A DNA stretch of 64,000 nucleotides from JAABVD01 sp965204545 (GCA_965204545.1 CBDBFA010000001.1:62001-126000), one strand, 5' to 3'. Shown: positions 17,475 to 27,404, numbered from the stretch's first letter. The notes: a model not told the origin generated them from the letters alone. Numbers and translations are program-made.

Positions 17475-18548
17475 ATGAGAACTCCATTCTTCATACTTCT
17501 TCCGCTTGCAATATGGTTCACAGCTTGTTCGAAACAGGGAGATTCTCCCGACGGCCAGTCCGTCTCAGTTGCGCAACAGCGATCCCTGAGGCTTGTTTCC
17601 AGTCAGATTTCCAACACCCCGGTCATTGGAGAAATGGTCCTTGACCTGACAGACAACATCAACCGACTGGGTGGAGGCGACCTGTCGGTGAAATACTTCG
17701 ACCCGGGTCAACTGGTGGAAGCGATGGAGGTTCTGGATGCGGTTTCGTCAGGAAAAGTGGAAGCTGGTTTTGGCACGGCTGGATTCTGGATGGGAAAAAT
17801 TCCCGCCTCACCTCTTTTTTCCGCCGTTCCTTTTGGGCCCAATGCCAGCGAGTACATGGCTTGGTTCTACGGGGGCAACGGATTGAAATTATACCAGGAA
17901 ATGTACGACATCCACGGGTTTAACGTAAAAGTCCTGTTAGCGGGAATGATTCCTCCCGAATCCAGTGGTTGGTTCGCCCACGAAATCAAGTCTCTGGATG
18001 ACCTGAAGGGGTTGAAAATGCGTTTTTTCGGGCTGGGAGGGGATATCATGAAGGAATACGGAGTGGCTGTGCGTCTTCTTCCCCCCGGGGAAATTTTCCC
18101 CGCTCTGGAAAAGGGTGTGATTGATGCCACCGAATTTTCCATGCCCAGCATCGATGAACGGCTGGGTTTCTACAAGATAGTGAACTACAACTACTTTCCA
18201 GGGTGGCATCAGCAGGCCACAACATTCGAACTGCTTATAAATAAGGACGTGTGGGAAACTTTGACAGATAGGCAAAGGGCGGTTTTTGAACTCTCTTCCC
18301 AGGCAAATGTGGTCAATGGAATCGCCATAGGGGAAAGCAGCCAGGGGCCCACCCTGAAACGAAACGCGGAGAGAGGTGTGCAGCAGCGGACCTGGCCTCC
18401 GGAAATCATGGAAAATTTTCGTAAGACATGGGCAGAAGTGGCGCGGGACCGCTCGGCGGAAGACCCATTCTTTAAAAAAGTTTGGGATGATCTGCAAGAA
18501 TTCCGCCGCGAATTCAAGGAGTGGGGAGATCAGGCCTATCTCGATTAA
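17475..18548 (+). CDS. dctP: TRAP transporter substrate-binding lipoprotein DctP
   Basis: 357 residues. A lipoprotein signal ends at FTAC with the lipidated cysteine at 18. The mature part has the DctP fold: EAMEVLDAVSSGKVEAGFG, LKGLKMRFFGLGGDIMKEYG, LPPGEIFPALEKGVIDATEF and a PGWHQQ motif. The last two resemble the TakP-like 2-oxo-acid binding group more than the C4-dicarboxylate group. It is the periplasmic receptor for the permeases encoded just downstream. A sugar acid or oxo acid is a plausible ligand; this is inference. Confidence 0.88.
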   Translation: MRTPFFILLPLAIWFTACSKQGDSPDGQSVSVAQQRSLRLVSSQISNTPVIGEMVLDLTDNINRLGGGDLSVKYFDPGQLVEAMEVLDAVSSGKVEAGFGTAGFWMGKIPASPLFSAVPFGPNASEYMAWFYGGNGLKLYQEMYDIHGFNVKVLLAGMIPPESSGWFAHEIKSLDDLKGLKMRFFGLGGDIMKEYGVAVRLLPPGEIFPALEKGVIDATEFSMPSIDERLGFYKIVNYNYFPGWHQQATTFELLINKDVWETLTDRQRAVFELSSQANVVNGIAIGESSQGPTLKRNAERGVQQRTWPPEIMENFRKTWAEVARDRSAEDPFFKKVWDDLQEFRREFKEWGDQAYLD

Positions 18549-18580
18549 AGCTTTGAGGCGAAGGCCGCTCCGCATACAAC

Positions 18581-19102
18581 ATGTCCGACCTGGTTGATAG
18601 GATTGAGGCCTGGATGGAAAATCTGGGCCGATTGAGCGCCTGGATGCTCCTGGTGTTGTTGGTCTCAATCGTTCTGCAGATTTCTCTCAATCTCCTGAGC
18701 AGCTCGATAACCTGGATGGAGGAGTTGCAATGGTACCTTTACGGGGCCTCGGCCATGGTCGCCTTATCCTACACCATGACCAAAAATGGGCATGTTCGCG
18801 TAGAATTAATCCACCGCAAATTGTCTCTTAGGACCAGGCAAGCGCTGGAAGTTATCTGGATAGTGGTCGCTTTGATTCCCCTTTACCTGGTCACCTTGGT
18901 CCATGGTTGGGACTTCATGGTGGAGTCTTTCAAGATTGGGGAAGGAAGTCCCGACCCGGGAGGAATGCCTTACCGCTGGGTCGTAAAAGCCTTCATTCCC
19001 ATAGCCAGTTTGCTGTTGATCCTGACCGCCATCCTCCGGGGCATACGGATCTGGGCAAAACCCGAATTGTTGGAGGAAACGGAGTTGATTCATGGAGATT
19101 GA
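18581..19102 (+). CDS. dctQ: TRAP transporter small permease DctQ
   Basis: 173 residues with four predicted membrane helices and the DctQ-type motif WMEELQWYLYGASAMVALSYTMTKNGHVRVELI. It couples with DctM to drive sodium- or proton-linked uptake of the solute delivered by DctP. It starts 32 bases after dctP and overlaps dctM by 11 bases, so the three genes form one operon. Confidence 0.88.
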   Translation: MSDLVDRIEAWMENLGRLSAWMLLVLLVSIVLQISLNLLSSSITWMEELQWYLYGASAMVALSYTMTKNGHVRVELIHRKLSLRTRQALEVIWIVVALIPLYLVTLVHGWDFMVESFKIGEGSPDPGGMPYRWVVKAFIPIASLLLILTAILRGIRIWAKPELLEETELIHGD

Positions 19103-20483
19103 GGGAATTCTGCTGTTGATACTCTGCTTGGGGTTTTTGGGGTTGCTCGCTTTGGGAGTGCCGGTGGGATTCAGTCTTGGGGGGGCGGCCTTTATCACGA
19201 CTGCCCTGGCCGTGGTTTCAGACCAAGTCTTTGGCGCCTTTTCCGGGCTGGATTTCCAGGTCTTTTCCCTGGTGGTCAACCGCATTTACAGTTTGATGGG
19301 CAATTGGGTGCTGGTGGCGCTGCCCATGTTTATTCTCATGGGCTACTTCCTGGACAAGTCGGGGTTGGCGGATAGGCTCATGAGTTCCCTAGGATTGCTC
19401 ACCCGCAGATTTCCCGGCGGTTTGGCCCTGAGCGTCACGTTGATAGGGGCTCTTCTGGCTGCCTCGACAGGGATAATCGGCGCATCGGTTGTATTGTTGG
19501 GCATGGTCTCATTGCCTGTAATGATGCAGGCCAAATACAACAAGTCTCTCGCAGTTGGGACCGTTTGTGGAGCCGGTACCCTTGGAATTTTGATCCCGCC
19601 CAGCATTATGCTCATCATCATGGCGGATCGGCTACAGCTATCGGTGGGCGATCTCTTTCTGGCCGCGGTGGTCCCCGGGTTGATTTTGACCGGCCTTTAT
19701 GCCGTTTTCATTTGCGGCTTCGCCCTGATAAAACCGCAAGTTGCCCCGGCAATGGAACTCGAAGATGAGGCTTCCACAGATAACCTATGGCCTCTGGTCA
19801 AGGCTGTCCTTCCAACCATGGCTCTGATTTTAATGGTTTTGGGCTCGATTTTTTTCGGGATTGCCACCCCTACCGAGGCCAGTGGATTGGGAGCGCTCGG
19901 AGCCATGTTGTTGGCCGCTTTGAACGGTCGGTTGAACTTCAAGGTGATTCGCCAATCCTTGGAGGGAACGCTGCATACAATGGGATTTCTCTTTGCCATT
20001 TTCATCGGAGCGACTTGCTTTTCCCTCGTTTTGAGGTTGTTGGGGGGAGACGATCTGGTGGCGAATTTCGTGCAAAACTGGGGGGTGGGGGACTACACTA
20101 AAATTGCCGCCATTCTGGCCGTCGTTTTTATTCTGGGCTTTTTTCTGGAGTGGATAGAAATCACCTTGATCATCCTTCCCATCGTGGGAATTGCCGTAGG
20201 CCAAATGGATTTTGAGTGGGTGCACAACTCCGGTATGGATGTGACCGCTCAACCCTCTCTGGTATGGTTCTGTATCCTGTTTGCCATGACCCTGCAAACA
20301 TCCTTTCTCACCCCGCCGGTTGGATATGCGCTGTTTTACGTCAAGGGTGTTTGCCCGAAAGAAATCGAGCTGGGCCATATCTATGCTGGAGCCGTTCCTT
20401 TTATCGTCCTGCAACTTCTCGCCCTGGCCCTGCTGCTGTTTTTTCCTAAACTGGTTCTCTGGCTGCCCAGCATAAGCTATTGA
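19092..20483 (+). CDS. dctM: TRAP transporter large permease DctM
   Basis: 463 residues, very hydrophobic, with about 12 predicted helices. Characteristic segments are GVPVGFSLGGAA, GNWVLVALPMFILMGYFLDKSG, the GAGTLGILIPPSIMLIIM loop and TPTEASGLGALGA. This is the transport subunit of a tripartite ATP-independent periplasmic system in the inner membrane. No cytoplasmic ATPase is expected or seen. Confidence 0.92.
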   Translation: MEIEGILLLILCLGFLGLLALGVPVGFSLGGAAFITTALAVVSDQVFGAFSGLDFQVFSLVVNRIYSLMGNWVLVALPMFILMGYFLDKSGLADRLMSSLGLLTRRFPGGLALSVTLIGALLAASTGIIGASVVLLGMVSLPVMMQAKYNKSLAVGTVCGAGTLGILIPPSIMLIIMADRLQLSVGDLFLAAVVPGLILTGLYAVFICGFALIKPQVAPAMELEDEASTDNLWPLVKAVLPTMALILMVLGSIFFGIATPTEASGLGALGAMLLAALNGRLNFKVIRQSLEGTLHTMGFLFAIFIGATCFSLVLRLLGGDDLVANFVQNWGVGDYTKIAAILAVVFILGFFLEWIEITLIILPIVGIAVGQMDFEWVHNSGMDVTAQPSLVWFCILFAMTLQTSFLTPPVGYALFYVKGVCPKEIELGHIYAGAVPFIVLQLLALALLLFFPKLVLWLPSISY

Positions 20484-20534
20484 TCCCCGTATCTGACAGA
20501 CCCCGGATCCGTGGTTTGCCGGAAGGGAGGTTCC

Positions 20535-21944
20535 TCAGGAACTTTCCGATTTCAAAAAACCCACCGGATGGGTGATCGTTGACGGGTCGTAGAAGTTCCG
20601 GATATTGGGAAATACGGTATCCATTTCAGAACCGGAAACACCGAGCCACCTGGCCAATTCACTTCCGTATTCATCGACCGAGGTAGTCGGTATCAAGCGT
20701 CCCCGATTGCGGCGATCGGAGTCCAGGCTCGAACCCAATGCGAGAGATGGATATTGACCGAATACCTGACCTCCATTGACCGGGCCGCCCATTACGAAAT
20801 GATTTCCACCCCAGGCATGGTCGGACCCTTTGCCGTTTGAAGTCAGGGTTCGGCCAAAATCCGAAGCGGTGAACAGGACGACCTTGTCCAAGGCACCGAT
20901 CTCGACCAACGCATCGTGCAGATATTTGACGGCCTGATCGATTTCCGCGAGCATGACGAGTTGGGCATTTATCACTTCGTTGTGATGATCCCAACCACCT
21001 GAACGGACAAAGAAGGTTTGCCGTTTCATGCCGAGAGCCTCCCTGGCTGCTATGGTGCGCGCCACCATCCGCATACTCTGAGCCAACCTGGTGGGCGGGA
21101 CTGGAGTATTGATCACGATCGGCTCTATGGCTTCGTTAAAGGCGATCGAGGAATCGATAAACCGGCGGGTTTTTTTAGCGAAAGTACTGGTAAACAGGTT
21201 TTTGTATTGCGCTTCCAACAAGCTGTCCACGGCGGCCTTTTCAAAAGGGTCCTGATAGGCCACCATTTGGGTGCCGCCCTCAAGACCGCTTATGTAAGCA
21301 AAAGCCTCATCTCCCGACTGAAAAACGTTAACTCCGTTCAGGGAGATGTTCATGGATACCTTGGAGTCCGTGTTCATGGACATCAACAAATCGGCCGTTC
21401 TTCCACCCCATCCTCCGGGACCTGCCCCTTTTATTTGAGGGACCGAAGTCTGCCAGTGAATTTGCTGGTCGGAATGGGAAAACAGACCTGAGGGACGAAG
21501 GCGGCTGTTGTTGATGAAAGCCGCCCTGTTGGGGACCGGCTCGATCAGAGTGCCGACGTTGGCGATCAGGGCGAGGCTTCCGGCCTCGTATAGCTCCTTG
21601 GTTTCCGGCATGGATGGATGCAATCCGAATTCTGTAAAGGGCTGTCCGGGGGACGTTATTTCCAAAAGGGTGGATTTTTCCAAAGCCAGGTCATCCCTGG
21701 TGGTGCGGTATTCCGCATAAGCCGCGTCATTTCTTGGAACCAACATATTGAAGGAGTCGTTCCCCCCTCCTAAAAACAGACAGACCAAGGCCTTGTAATC
21801 GTCTCCTGGCCCGGCCTCGGCCGCGGCGGCCGTGCTGGTCATGCGCAGGGATAGAAGGCTGGAAAACAGCGCTGTTGACCCGACGGCCGCGCAACTGGCC
21901 TCGCCTAAAAACCTTCTTCGGGAAATTCTGTTCGATGGATTCAT
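20535..21944 (-). CDS. DUF1501 family secreted protein (second copy)
   Basis: 469 residues. The N-terminus has a Tat motif (SRRRFLGEA at about 8-16) and an Ala-rich hydrophobic stretch. Core motifs are ALVCLFLGGGNDSFNMLVPRN, SHSDQQIHWQT, FFVRSGGWDHHNEV, FTASDFGRTLTSNGKGSDHAWGGNHFVMGG. This branch differs from the DUF1501 at 1063-2514 and is the type that pairs with DUF1800. The function of the pair is unknown; cell-surface or exported polymer roles have been suggested. The gene begins 9 bases after the DUF1800 stop. Confidence 0.9.
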   Translation of the reverse strand: MNPSNRISRRRFLGEASCAAVGSTALFSSLLSLRMTSTAAAAEAGPGDDYKALVCLFLGGGNDSFNMLVPRNDAAYAEYRTTRDDLALEKSTLLEITSPGQPFTEFGLHPSMPETKELYEAGSLALIANVGTLIEPVPNRAAFINNSRLRPSGLFSHSDQQIHWQTSVPQIKGAGPGGWGGRTADLLMSMNTDSKVSMNISLNGVNVFQSGDEAFAYISGLEGGTQMVAYQDPFEKAAVDSLLEAQYKNLFTSTFAKKTRRFIDSSIAFNEAIEPIVINTPVPPTRLAQSMRMVARTIAAREALGMKRQTFFVRSGGWDHHNEVINAQLVMLAEIDQAVKYLHDALVEIGALDKVVLFTASDFGRTLTSNGKGSDHAWGGNHFVMGGPVNGGQVFGQYPSLALGSSLDSDRRNRGRLIPTTSVDEYGSELARWLGVSGSEMDTVFPNIRNFYDPSTITHPVGFLKSESS

Positions 21945-21953
21945 GGCCTGTTG

Positions 21954-24053
21954 TTATTGGAGTATGGCGAATTCGGGGCTGATGCTCACCAGGAGTATGG
22001 CCCGTTGAACCCGGTCTTGCTGAAATGAACTCGGGATGGCTTCGACGGCCTCGACAATGGTTTCCCTGGAGTTTTCGCCCAAAGAGTTGTGGCAAAGCAA
22101 CAGGTCGAGGTGGTCGACGAATGCATCCGTGTCCCCGGCCAATTCGATTTCAGTTGAAAAATCCAGGGTTGGCCTGGGATAGGCTCCTCCGGCCAGAGGG
22201 TTTATCAGGCCTCGCTTGATAAGGATGGAAAAGATCTGAAATGTCTTCATTCCGGTAGAATCGTCCAGAATCTGAAATTCCGGTCCATACGACCCAGTCT
22301 CCGCGAGTTCTCCAAAGGGAACGAAATCGGGTAAGTAAAAATTAAATACGCTGGGGGAGCGATAGGGGGACTGACCGAGTTCGTCTTCGAATGAGAGGAA
22401 CCAGAGGATATTTTTGTTGGCCTCATTGCTACTCAACTTGAAGGCGCGGCAGAGGTGGGTGAACCTCAATAATGGTTCCTGCAGCTTGCCCCGTCCGTGG
22501 TCGATCATATAACCGGCATCCCTGGCTTCCGGATCGAGTAGGATGGCCTTCACCACCGCTTCCAAATCTCCCCGAACCCCTTCGCCGTTATCGGCGAAAA
22601 CCCTGGCTACCCGCTCAACGTATTCGGCGCTGGGATTGGAGGATACCAGCCGTTGAATCAGGCGGAAGGAAACGAAAGGGGGCACATTCGGATGGTTGAA
22701 TAGGACGTCCAATGCCGCGGTAATTTCCGGAATTGCATCCACCCCTGCGGGCAGAACCGTGCCATCGAGCATGGTTTTGGCGGTCCTGTCGTGCCGGCCT
22801 TCGGAGCGCACGATCATGGGGTCCACCCGGTTGGGGGTGTCGTACTCGGGCTTGTTGTAAGCGTGCTGAAGGCCGGTGAATACTTTGGCCAATTCGGTGA
22901 TATCCAAATTGTCGTAAGTCGGAATGGGCTCCTGATCGGCGTCCAGCTTCAGGGTTCCGTCCATATTGAGGTGCCAAAGACCCACCGTGAAGAGTTGCAT
23001 GACCTCCCGCGCATAGTTTTCATCGGGCAACCGGCTTCCGGCTGCTTTCTGGTTATTCAAATAGGTAAGGTAGTAACCCATTTTGGCATTCATGGTCACT
23101 TCCTGGAGAATGTCGCGGTAATTTCCGAAGGCATTCCGGACTAATATGTCGTAATAATTGAGCCATTGAATAGGGTAGCCGTTTTTATTACTGCCCACCT
23201 GCCCGATGACGAAAATCTGGGACAGGGCCCAGGCCATTCTCTGGCGTAGCTGATCTTGGGCTAACAAGGCGGCCTCAAACCAAACGACCCCTTTCAGGTG
23301 AGCGCGGCCCACCCGAATTTCATTGTTAGCGGGATATATATGGTCTGTAAGTGGATATTTGTAGTAAAGGGGGAGGTGAAGGGTCGGATCCAAGGCGATT
23401 TGATCATCGATCCATCCTTTGAAATCCATCCCTGATTCCATCAGGGCATCGATATCCGCCGTGGTGGGGCCAAAGGTGGTTTGTTTCAAAAATCTTCCGA
23501 CAAGCGATCCGGCCGTCAGGGTGGGATGATCTTCCATCCGCATCCTCATAAACTGAACCTTTGGCCAGTCATCATAGGATAACGTCACGCTCTCCAAGGT
23601 ATTTTCGACCACAAATCCTTCCGCTACCGGTTCCCAGGGCGCATCCCCGAGTTTTCGGGCCAAAACCGTCCATTCGTCTTTGTTAAGACTTGGCTTGCCC
23701 TCGAGGTAGTAAGCCAAATCCCGCCTTCCGGGAAAGGGCAATAAAACCACATTGTTCTTCCCATTGTGCTGAAAAGTCATGGGCCGGCCCGAGGCCCCTG
23801 CATTGACGGCATCCTCCGGAGCTGCGCCGAGGGCGTACTCCAGAAAGCTCGGCACGCCATCCCGGTCCGGGTCGGAACCGGATGGCTGATGGGGAATCAT
23901 GGACCGCCACTCCCGATAATCGAGGGCCTCATCTCCAATGTCGGCATAGAGTGGAGACAACCAACCGGCCAAAACCATAGGGATCAGGCACTTGCCGGCT
24001 CTAGCCAAGGGGCGGAGAGCTTCGGCGGTTGCACGTTGTAGGAGAAGTTTCAA
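21954..24053 (-). CDS. DUF1800 family secreted protein
   Basis: About 699 residues from a TTG start; no ATG gives a comparable N-terminus, so the start is uncertain. A hydrophobic export segment ends near residue 37 (SPLYA). Family features are SLVGRFLKQTTFGPT near the start of the main domain, NYYDILVRNAFGNYRDILQEVTMN, ENYAREVMQLFTVGLWHLN, FNHPNVPPFVSFRLIQRLV and GDLEAVVKAILLDPEARD. DUF1800 proteins are of unknown function and are usually encoded next to a DUF1501 gene, as here. Confidence 0.88.
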   Translation of the reverse strand: MKLLLQRATAEALRPLARAGKCLIPMVLAGWLSPLYADIGDEALDYREWRSMIPHQPSGSDPDRDGVPSFLEYALGAAPEDAVNAGASGRPMTFQHNGKNNVVLLPFPGRRDLAYYLEGKPSLNKDEWTVLARKLGDAPWEPVAEGFVVENTLESVTLSYDDWPKVQFMRMRMEDHPTLTAGSLVGRFLKQTTFGPTTADIDALMESGMDFKGWIDDQIALDPTLHLPLYYKYPLTDHIYPANNEIRVGRAHLKGVVWFEAALLAQDQLRQRMAWALSQIFVIGQVGSNKNGYPIQWLNYYDILVRNAFGNYRDILQEVTMNAKMGYYLTYLNNQKAAGSRLPDENYAREVMQLFTVGLWHLNMDGTLKLDADQEPIPTYDNLDITELAKVFTGLQHAYNKPEYDTPNRVDPMIVRSEGRHDRTAKTMLDGTVLPAGVDAIPEITAALDVLFNHPNVPPFVSFRLIQRLVSSNPSAEYVERVARVFADNGEGVRGDLEAVVKAILLDPEARDAGYMIDHGRGKLQEPLLRFTHLCRAFKLSSNEANKNILWFLSFEDELGQSPYRSPSVFNFYLPDFVPFGELAETGSYGPEFQILDDSTGMKTFQIFSILIKRGLINPLAGGAYPRPTLDFSTEIELAGDTDAFVDHLDLLLCHNSLGENSRETIVEAVEAIPSSFQQDRVQRAILLVSISPEFAILQ

Positions 24054-24116
24054 ATCGAACTACAAATAATAGCCATAAATCAATGAATTGGAAAGGGTTA
24101 TTGGCAAATCATGATT

Positions 24117-24932
24117 TTAGCAAGAAATAGAACCTTCGGAAAGCTCATAAAGGAGAAATAGATAGCGTTTCTGTGCCTTGAATTTTTCCGAGTCCAACAG
24201 TTCCCTTTCGCGTTTGAGTTTCTCCCATTTTTTGCGCAATAAACGAAAAGCCAGCCGAGTGAGCAAAGGGTGTCTCTTTCGGGTTTTACCAGTTAAAATA
24301 TCCAGTCCTGTCAGTAACCGGTGGGCCAGCAGATTGCCGAGATCCAACGTTTTTGCCACCTTATCGGTAAGGTTTCGTTCCTCTAATAGCTTGAATCCCC
24401 GCTTGGCGGATTCAGCTCTGAATCTGGTCAGGTTATGCCCGCTTTTCGCCATTATTCCCCTAGCGTTATCCAGTACGAAGTAATCGCAGATCATGAGATG
24501 TCCCCCGGAAGAAAGGCTCTTTTTTGCCGTAGCGAAGAGTTGATCATAGGGAATGTACTGGGCGGATTCGCTCATGACCAGACAATCGAAAGTTTCCCCG
24601 GGTTCGAAATCTTCAAACCGGCAGTGGTAAAATGGCGCGTCCAGGTTCTCGATAAAATTATTCTTTTGGGTTTCATCGGGTGATAAACCGTGCACCTCCA
24701 ACCCCAAGGATAACAATCTTTGGGTCATGGCGGATGTCCCGCAACCCACGTCGAGTATCTTTTGGGCGCAAGAGGGCAATCGATCGATGAGGAAATTTTC
24801 GTAGCGTAATTGGGCTTCTTTGAGATTTGAGAGGGTCAACTCATCCTCCTTATTCCAAATTCCGTAGTGGAGATGATCCAACCCCAATACTTCGTTATAA
24901 AACCTCAATACCCTGTCATCTTCTCGTGACAT
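24117..24932 (-). CDS. Class I SAM-dependent methyltransferase
   Basis: 271 residues. SAM-binding motif I is ILDVGCGTSAMTQRLLSLG near residues 58-76, followed by VHGLSPDE (motif II) and CLVMSESAQYIPYDQLF. The N-terminal FYNEVLGLDHLHYGIW resembles small-molecule or lipid methyltransferases of the cyclopropane-synthase/tocopherol type. The C-terminal 80 residues are strongly basic and helical. The substrate cannot be assigned. It lies downstream of the YhaM-like gene on the same strand. Confidence 0.8.
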   Translation of the reverse strand: MSREDDRVLRFYNEVLGLDHLHYGIWNKEDELTLSNLKEAQLRYENFLIDRLPSCAQKILDVGCGTSAMTQRLLSLGLEVHGLSPDETQKNNFIENLDAPFYHCRFEDFEPGETFDCLVMSESAQYIPYDQLFATAKKSLSSGGHLMICDYFVLDNARGIMAKSGHNLTRFRAESAKRGFKLLEERNLTDKVAKTLDLGNLLAHRLLTGLDILTGKTRKRHPLLTRLAFRLLRKKWEKLKRERELLDSEKFKAQKRYLFLLYELSEGSISC

Positions 24933-24987
24933 GATTGGGATAAATGGTTCTACCCGAATGGCTCAGGTCAAGGGGGATTTGGGCGGA

Positions 24988-26043
24988 TCAAAGATCCAGG
25001 TCCCCTTGTCGTCCCGGGGTTTTTCCGTACTCCTGTGAGATGGGTTCAGTCAGAAGGGTGGTTTTCAAACCGCCGATGTATTCACTGAAGATTTTGTCCT
25101 CCGACCGGTGACGCAATGCGTATTGAACCATGCCCATGCGTGCATCGAGGTTGTCGACCATGGACACGAAAACCGCTTCGGGAGTTGCCGTCAAACTGGC
25201 CGCGCCCCATTCCAGCTCCCCCTGATGCGAAAGGATTATGTGTTCCAGACGCTCCAATAGCCCAGGGGAGAGTTTGGCCAAAATACCGGCCTTGCGCGCC
25301 AAGCGATAGCCTAAGACCACGTGTCCCTGTAAAATGCCGGATTTGCTTTTGTTGGGGCTCAATTCCCCTTCGTATTCGATGGATTTGCCTATGTCGTGCA
25401 GAATGACTCCGGCCAAAGCCAGGTCCGGGTCCACTTCCTCATATAACGGTAGCAGGGCGATTGCCGCTCGCGCCATGTGAACGGTGTGTTCCAACAAGCC
25501 GTGTCGGTAGGCGTGGTGCATCTTCAATGCCGCCGGAGCGCTACGGAATTTTGCTTCCACCTCTTTCAGGGCCATTTCCACCGTTTTCCGAATGGCCTCG
25601 TGCCCGATTTTGCCGATGATTTCTTCAAGTTCATCCCATAACTCATCGGGATCTTCCAGGCAGGTTTCCGCCAGGTTTTTAAGGAGCGACGGGTCCTTCA
25701 ATTCCTCTTCCGAGAGAGCCCGAATTTCAGAAAGATTGGGCGAAAGGTCTCCTTGATAGACCCCGGTAAGGCCCTTGATGAAAACGGGGGAATCCTCGGC
25801 AATGGCTTCAATGCGGGGATGAAGGGGATGGTCCCCAAAGCAGGTAGAACGAAAATTGCCACTCTTGTCTCCGAATTCCAACAACCAATAAATCGAGCCA
25901 TTCCTGGCCGTTCTCCGAGCTTTCCTTTTGAGTACGAAAATGCCCTGGAAAATGAGGCCTCGGGAGAGATCGAGTTGTTTGATCTCGCCGACCGTCAGTA
26001 GTTGTAAGTTCCCCTCCATAACCGGATTTAGAGCAATAGCCAT
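24988..26043 (-). CDS. YhaM-like 3'-5' exoribonuclease (OB fold plus HD domain)
   Basis: 351 residues from the ATG at 26043. The N-terminal third is an OB-like nucleic-acid-binding domain (TVGEIKQLDL...GDKSGNFRSTCFGDH). The C-terminal part is an HD domain with HHAYRHGLLEHTVHMA and the HD pair in VILHDIGKSIEYEG, then GHVVLG and LSHQGELEWG. This arrangement matches YhaM, a metal-dependent 3'-5' exonuclease acting on RNA and single-stranded DNA. The start overlaps the 3' end of mgtE by 16 bases, so translational coupling is likely; an ATG eight codons in is an alternative. Confidence 0.85.
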   Translation of the reverse strand: MAIALNPVMEGNLQLLTVGEIKQLDLSRGLIFQGIFVLKRKARRTARNGSIYWLLEFGDKSGNFRSTCFGDHPLHPRIEAIAEDSPVFIKGLTGVYQGDLSPNLSEIRALSEEELKDPSLLKNLAETCLEDPDELWDELEEIIGKIGHEAIRKTVEMALKEVEAKFRSAPAALKMHHAYRHGLLEHTVHMARAAIALLPLYEEVDPDLALAGVILHDIGKSIEYEGELSPNKSKSGILQGHVVLGYRLARKAGILAKLSPGLLERLEHIILSHQGELEWGAASLTATPEAVFVSMVDNLDARMGMVQYALRHRSEDKIFSEYIGGLKTTLLTEPISQEYGKTPGRQGDLDL

Positions 26044-27404
26044 GAACCGAGGCTGAGAAAAATAAAAAAGCCCGTTATATCGGTAATTGTAGTCAGGAAA
26101 ATGGAAGAACTTTGCGCCGGGTCCAACCCCATTTTTTTTAGGATCAGGGGTATGAATGCTCCGCAAAATCCCGAAATGGCCATGGTCAAAACCATGGCGA
26201 CCCATACCACGAAGGAAATGGTCAGATCCCGCTTTATGAAATAAGCTAATATTGCCCCGACCATTCCAACTCCAACCCCATTTATAAATCCTTTGAGCAG
26301 TTCCTTGATGGTGAGCTTGAGCTTGTCCGCATCCCGTATGTCCTCCAAGGCGAGGCTCCGGATTACCACGGCCAGAGTCTGCGCCCCGGTATTGCCGCCG
26401 GTTGCCGCAATGACCGGCATGAACACCGCCAGAAAGGTGACGCTGGCGATTTGTTCTTCAAAGAAGGATACTACCCCGGCAGCAAGGGAAACGGTGAGCA
26501 AATTCACCTGCAGCCAAATGTGGCGTTTCTTCAGGCTGTAGGTCAGGAGATCGTGAACCGTTTCATCGGCGCCGGCGCCCACCAGTTTCTGAATGTCCTC
26601 GGTTGCTTCGGCCTGCAGAATGTCGATCACGTCGTCATGGGTGACGATACCAAGCAGCCGGTTGTCGGCATCGACCACGGGAAGGGCTATAAAATTGTAC
26701 TCTCCCATGAGATGGGCCGCTTGTTCCCGATCGGTTTCCGGAGATAGAACCCCCAGCATTTTTGTTTTCATGATGGAGGCTACCGCTGTTTCAGGAGTGG
26801 CCATCATGAGATCTCTCAGCGAAACGACCCCAACCAATTTTTTGGATTCGTCGACCACGTAGACATAATAGATGGTTTCCAATTCGAAAGTCTGTTTGCG
26901 AATCGCCCTTATGGCTTCATCCACCTGGAAAAAATCGTGCGTGCAACACACGTCGGGAGTCATGATTCCTCCCGCAGAGTCCGGTTCGTATTCCAGCAGT
27001 TCTTTAATTTCCTGGGCCGACTCCGGCTCCATTTTGCTCAGAAGATCCTCCCGCTTATCATCCTCCAATTCAGCGACCACATCGGTGGCGTCATCGGGGT
27101 CCAATTCCTCCAGAAATTTTACAGCGCGCCGGTCCCGCATGGCCTCGACCACTTCGGCGCTGGCCTCGATATCCATTTCCGACAGGATTTCCGTGGCCAT
27201 TTCGTCGGAGACCATGCGCAGGATTTCCCGCCTCTGATCGATGCCCAGCCGGTCGATTACGTGTGCAAGTTCCACCGGAGGCATCCCTTGCAATAGGTCC
27301 GGATCCAAATCTTGCAGTTCCCCGTGGGATAGTCCGAGCAGGTAATCCAGTGTATAGCCCTGTTTATCAAAGGGTTGGTCCGTTGATCTGTCGGGAGCGT
27401 TCAT
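26028..27404 (-). CDS. mgtE: Magnesium transporter MgtE
   Basis: 458 residues with the full MgtE plan: an acidic N domain (superhelical, about 30-140), the linker EYEPDSAGGIMTPD, a CBS pair (about 150-265), then five membrane helices. The pore region includes FMPVIAATGGNTGAQTLAVVIRSLAL. It is a magnesium-gated magnesium channel in the inner membrane; the cytosolic domains close the pore when magnesium is high. It heads a tight unit with the YhaM-like gene. A 137-base spacer separates it from the phosphatase gene upstream. Confidence 0.95.
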   Translation of the reverse strand: MNAPDRSTDQPFDKQGYTLDYLLGLSHGELQDLDPDLLQGMPPVELAHVIDRLGIDQRREILRMVSDEMATEILSEMDIEASAEVVEAMRDRRAVKFLEELDPDDATDVVAELEDDKREDLLSKMEPESAQEIKELLEYEPDSAGGIMTPDVCCTHDFFQVDEAIRAIRKQTFELETIYYVYVVDESKKLVGVVSLRDLMMATPETAVASIMKTKMLGVLSPETDREQAAHLMGEYNFIALPVVDADNRLLGIVTHDDVIDILQAEATEDIQKLVGAGADETVHDLLTYSLKKRHIWLQVNLLTVSLAAGVVSFFEEQIASVTFLAVFMPVIAATGGNTGAQTLAVVIRSLALEDIRDADKLKLTIKELLKGFINGVGVGMVGAILAYFIKRDLTISFVVWVAMVLTMAISGFCGAFIPLILKKMGLDPAQSSSIFLTTITDITGFFIFLSLGSWLLL

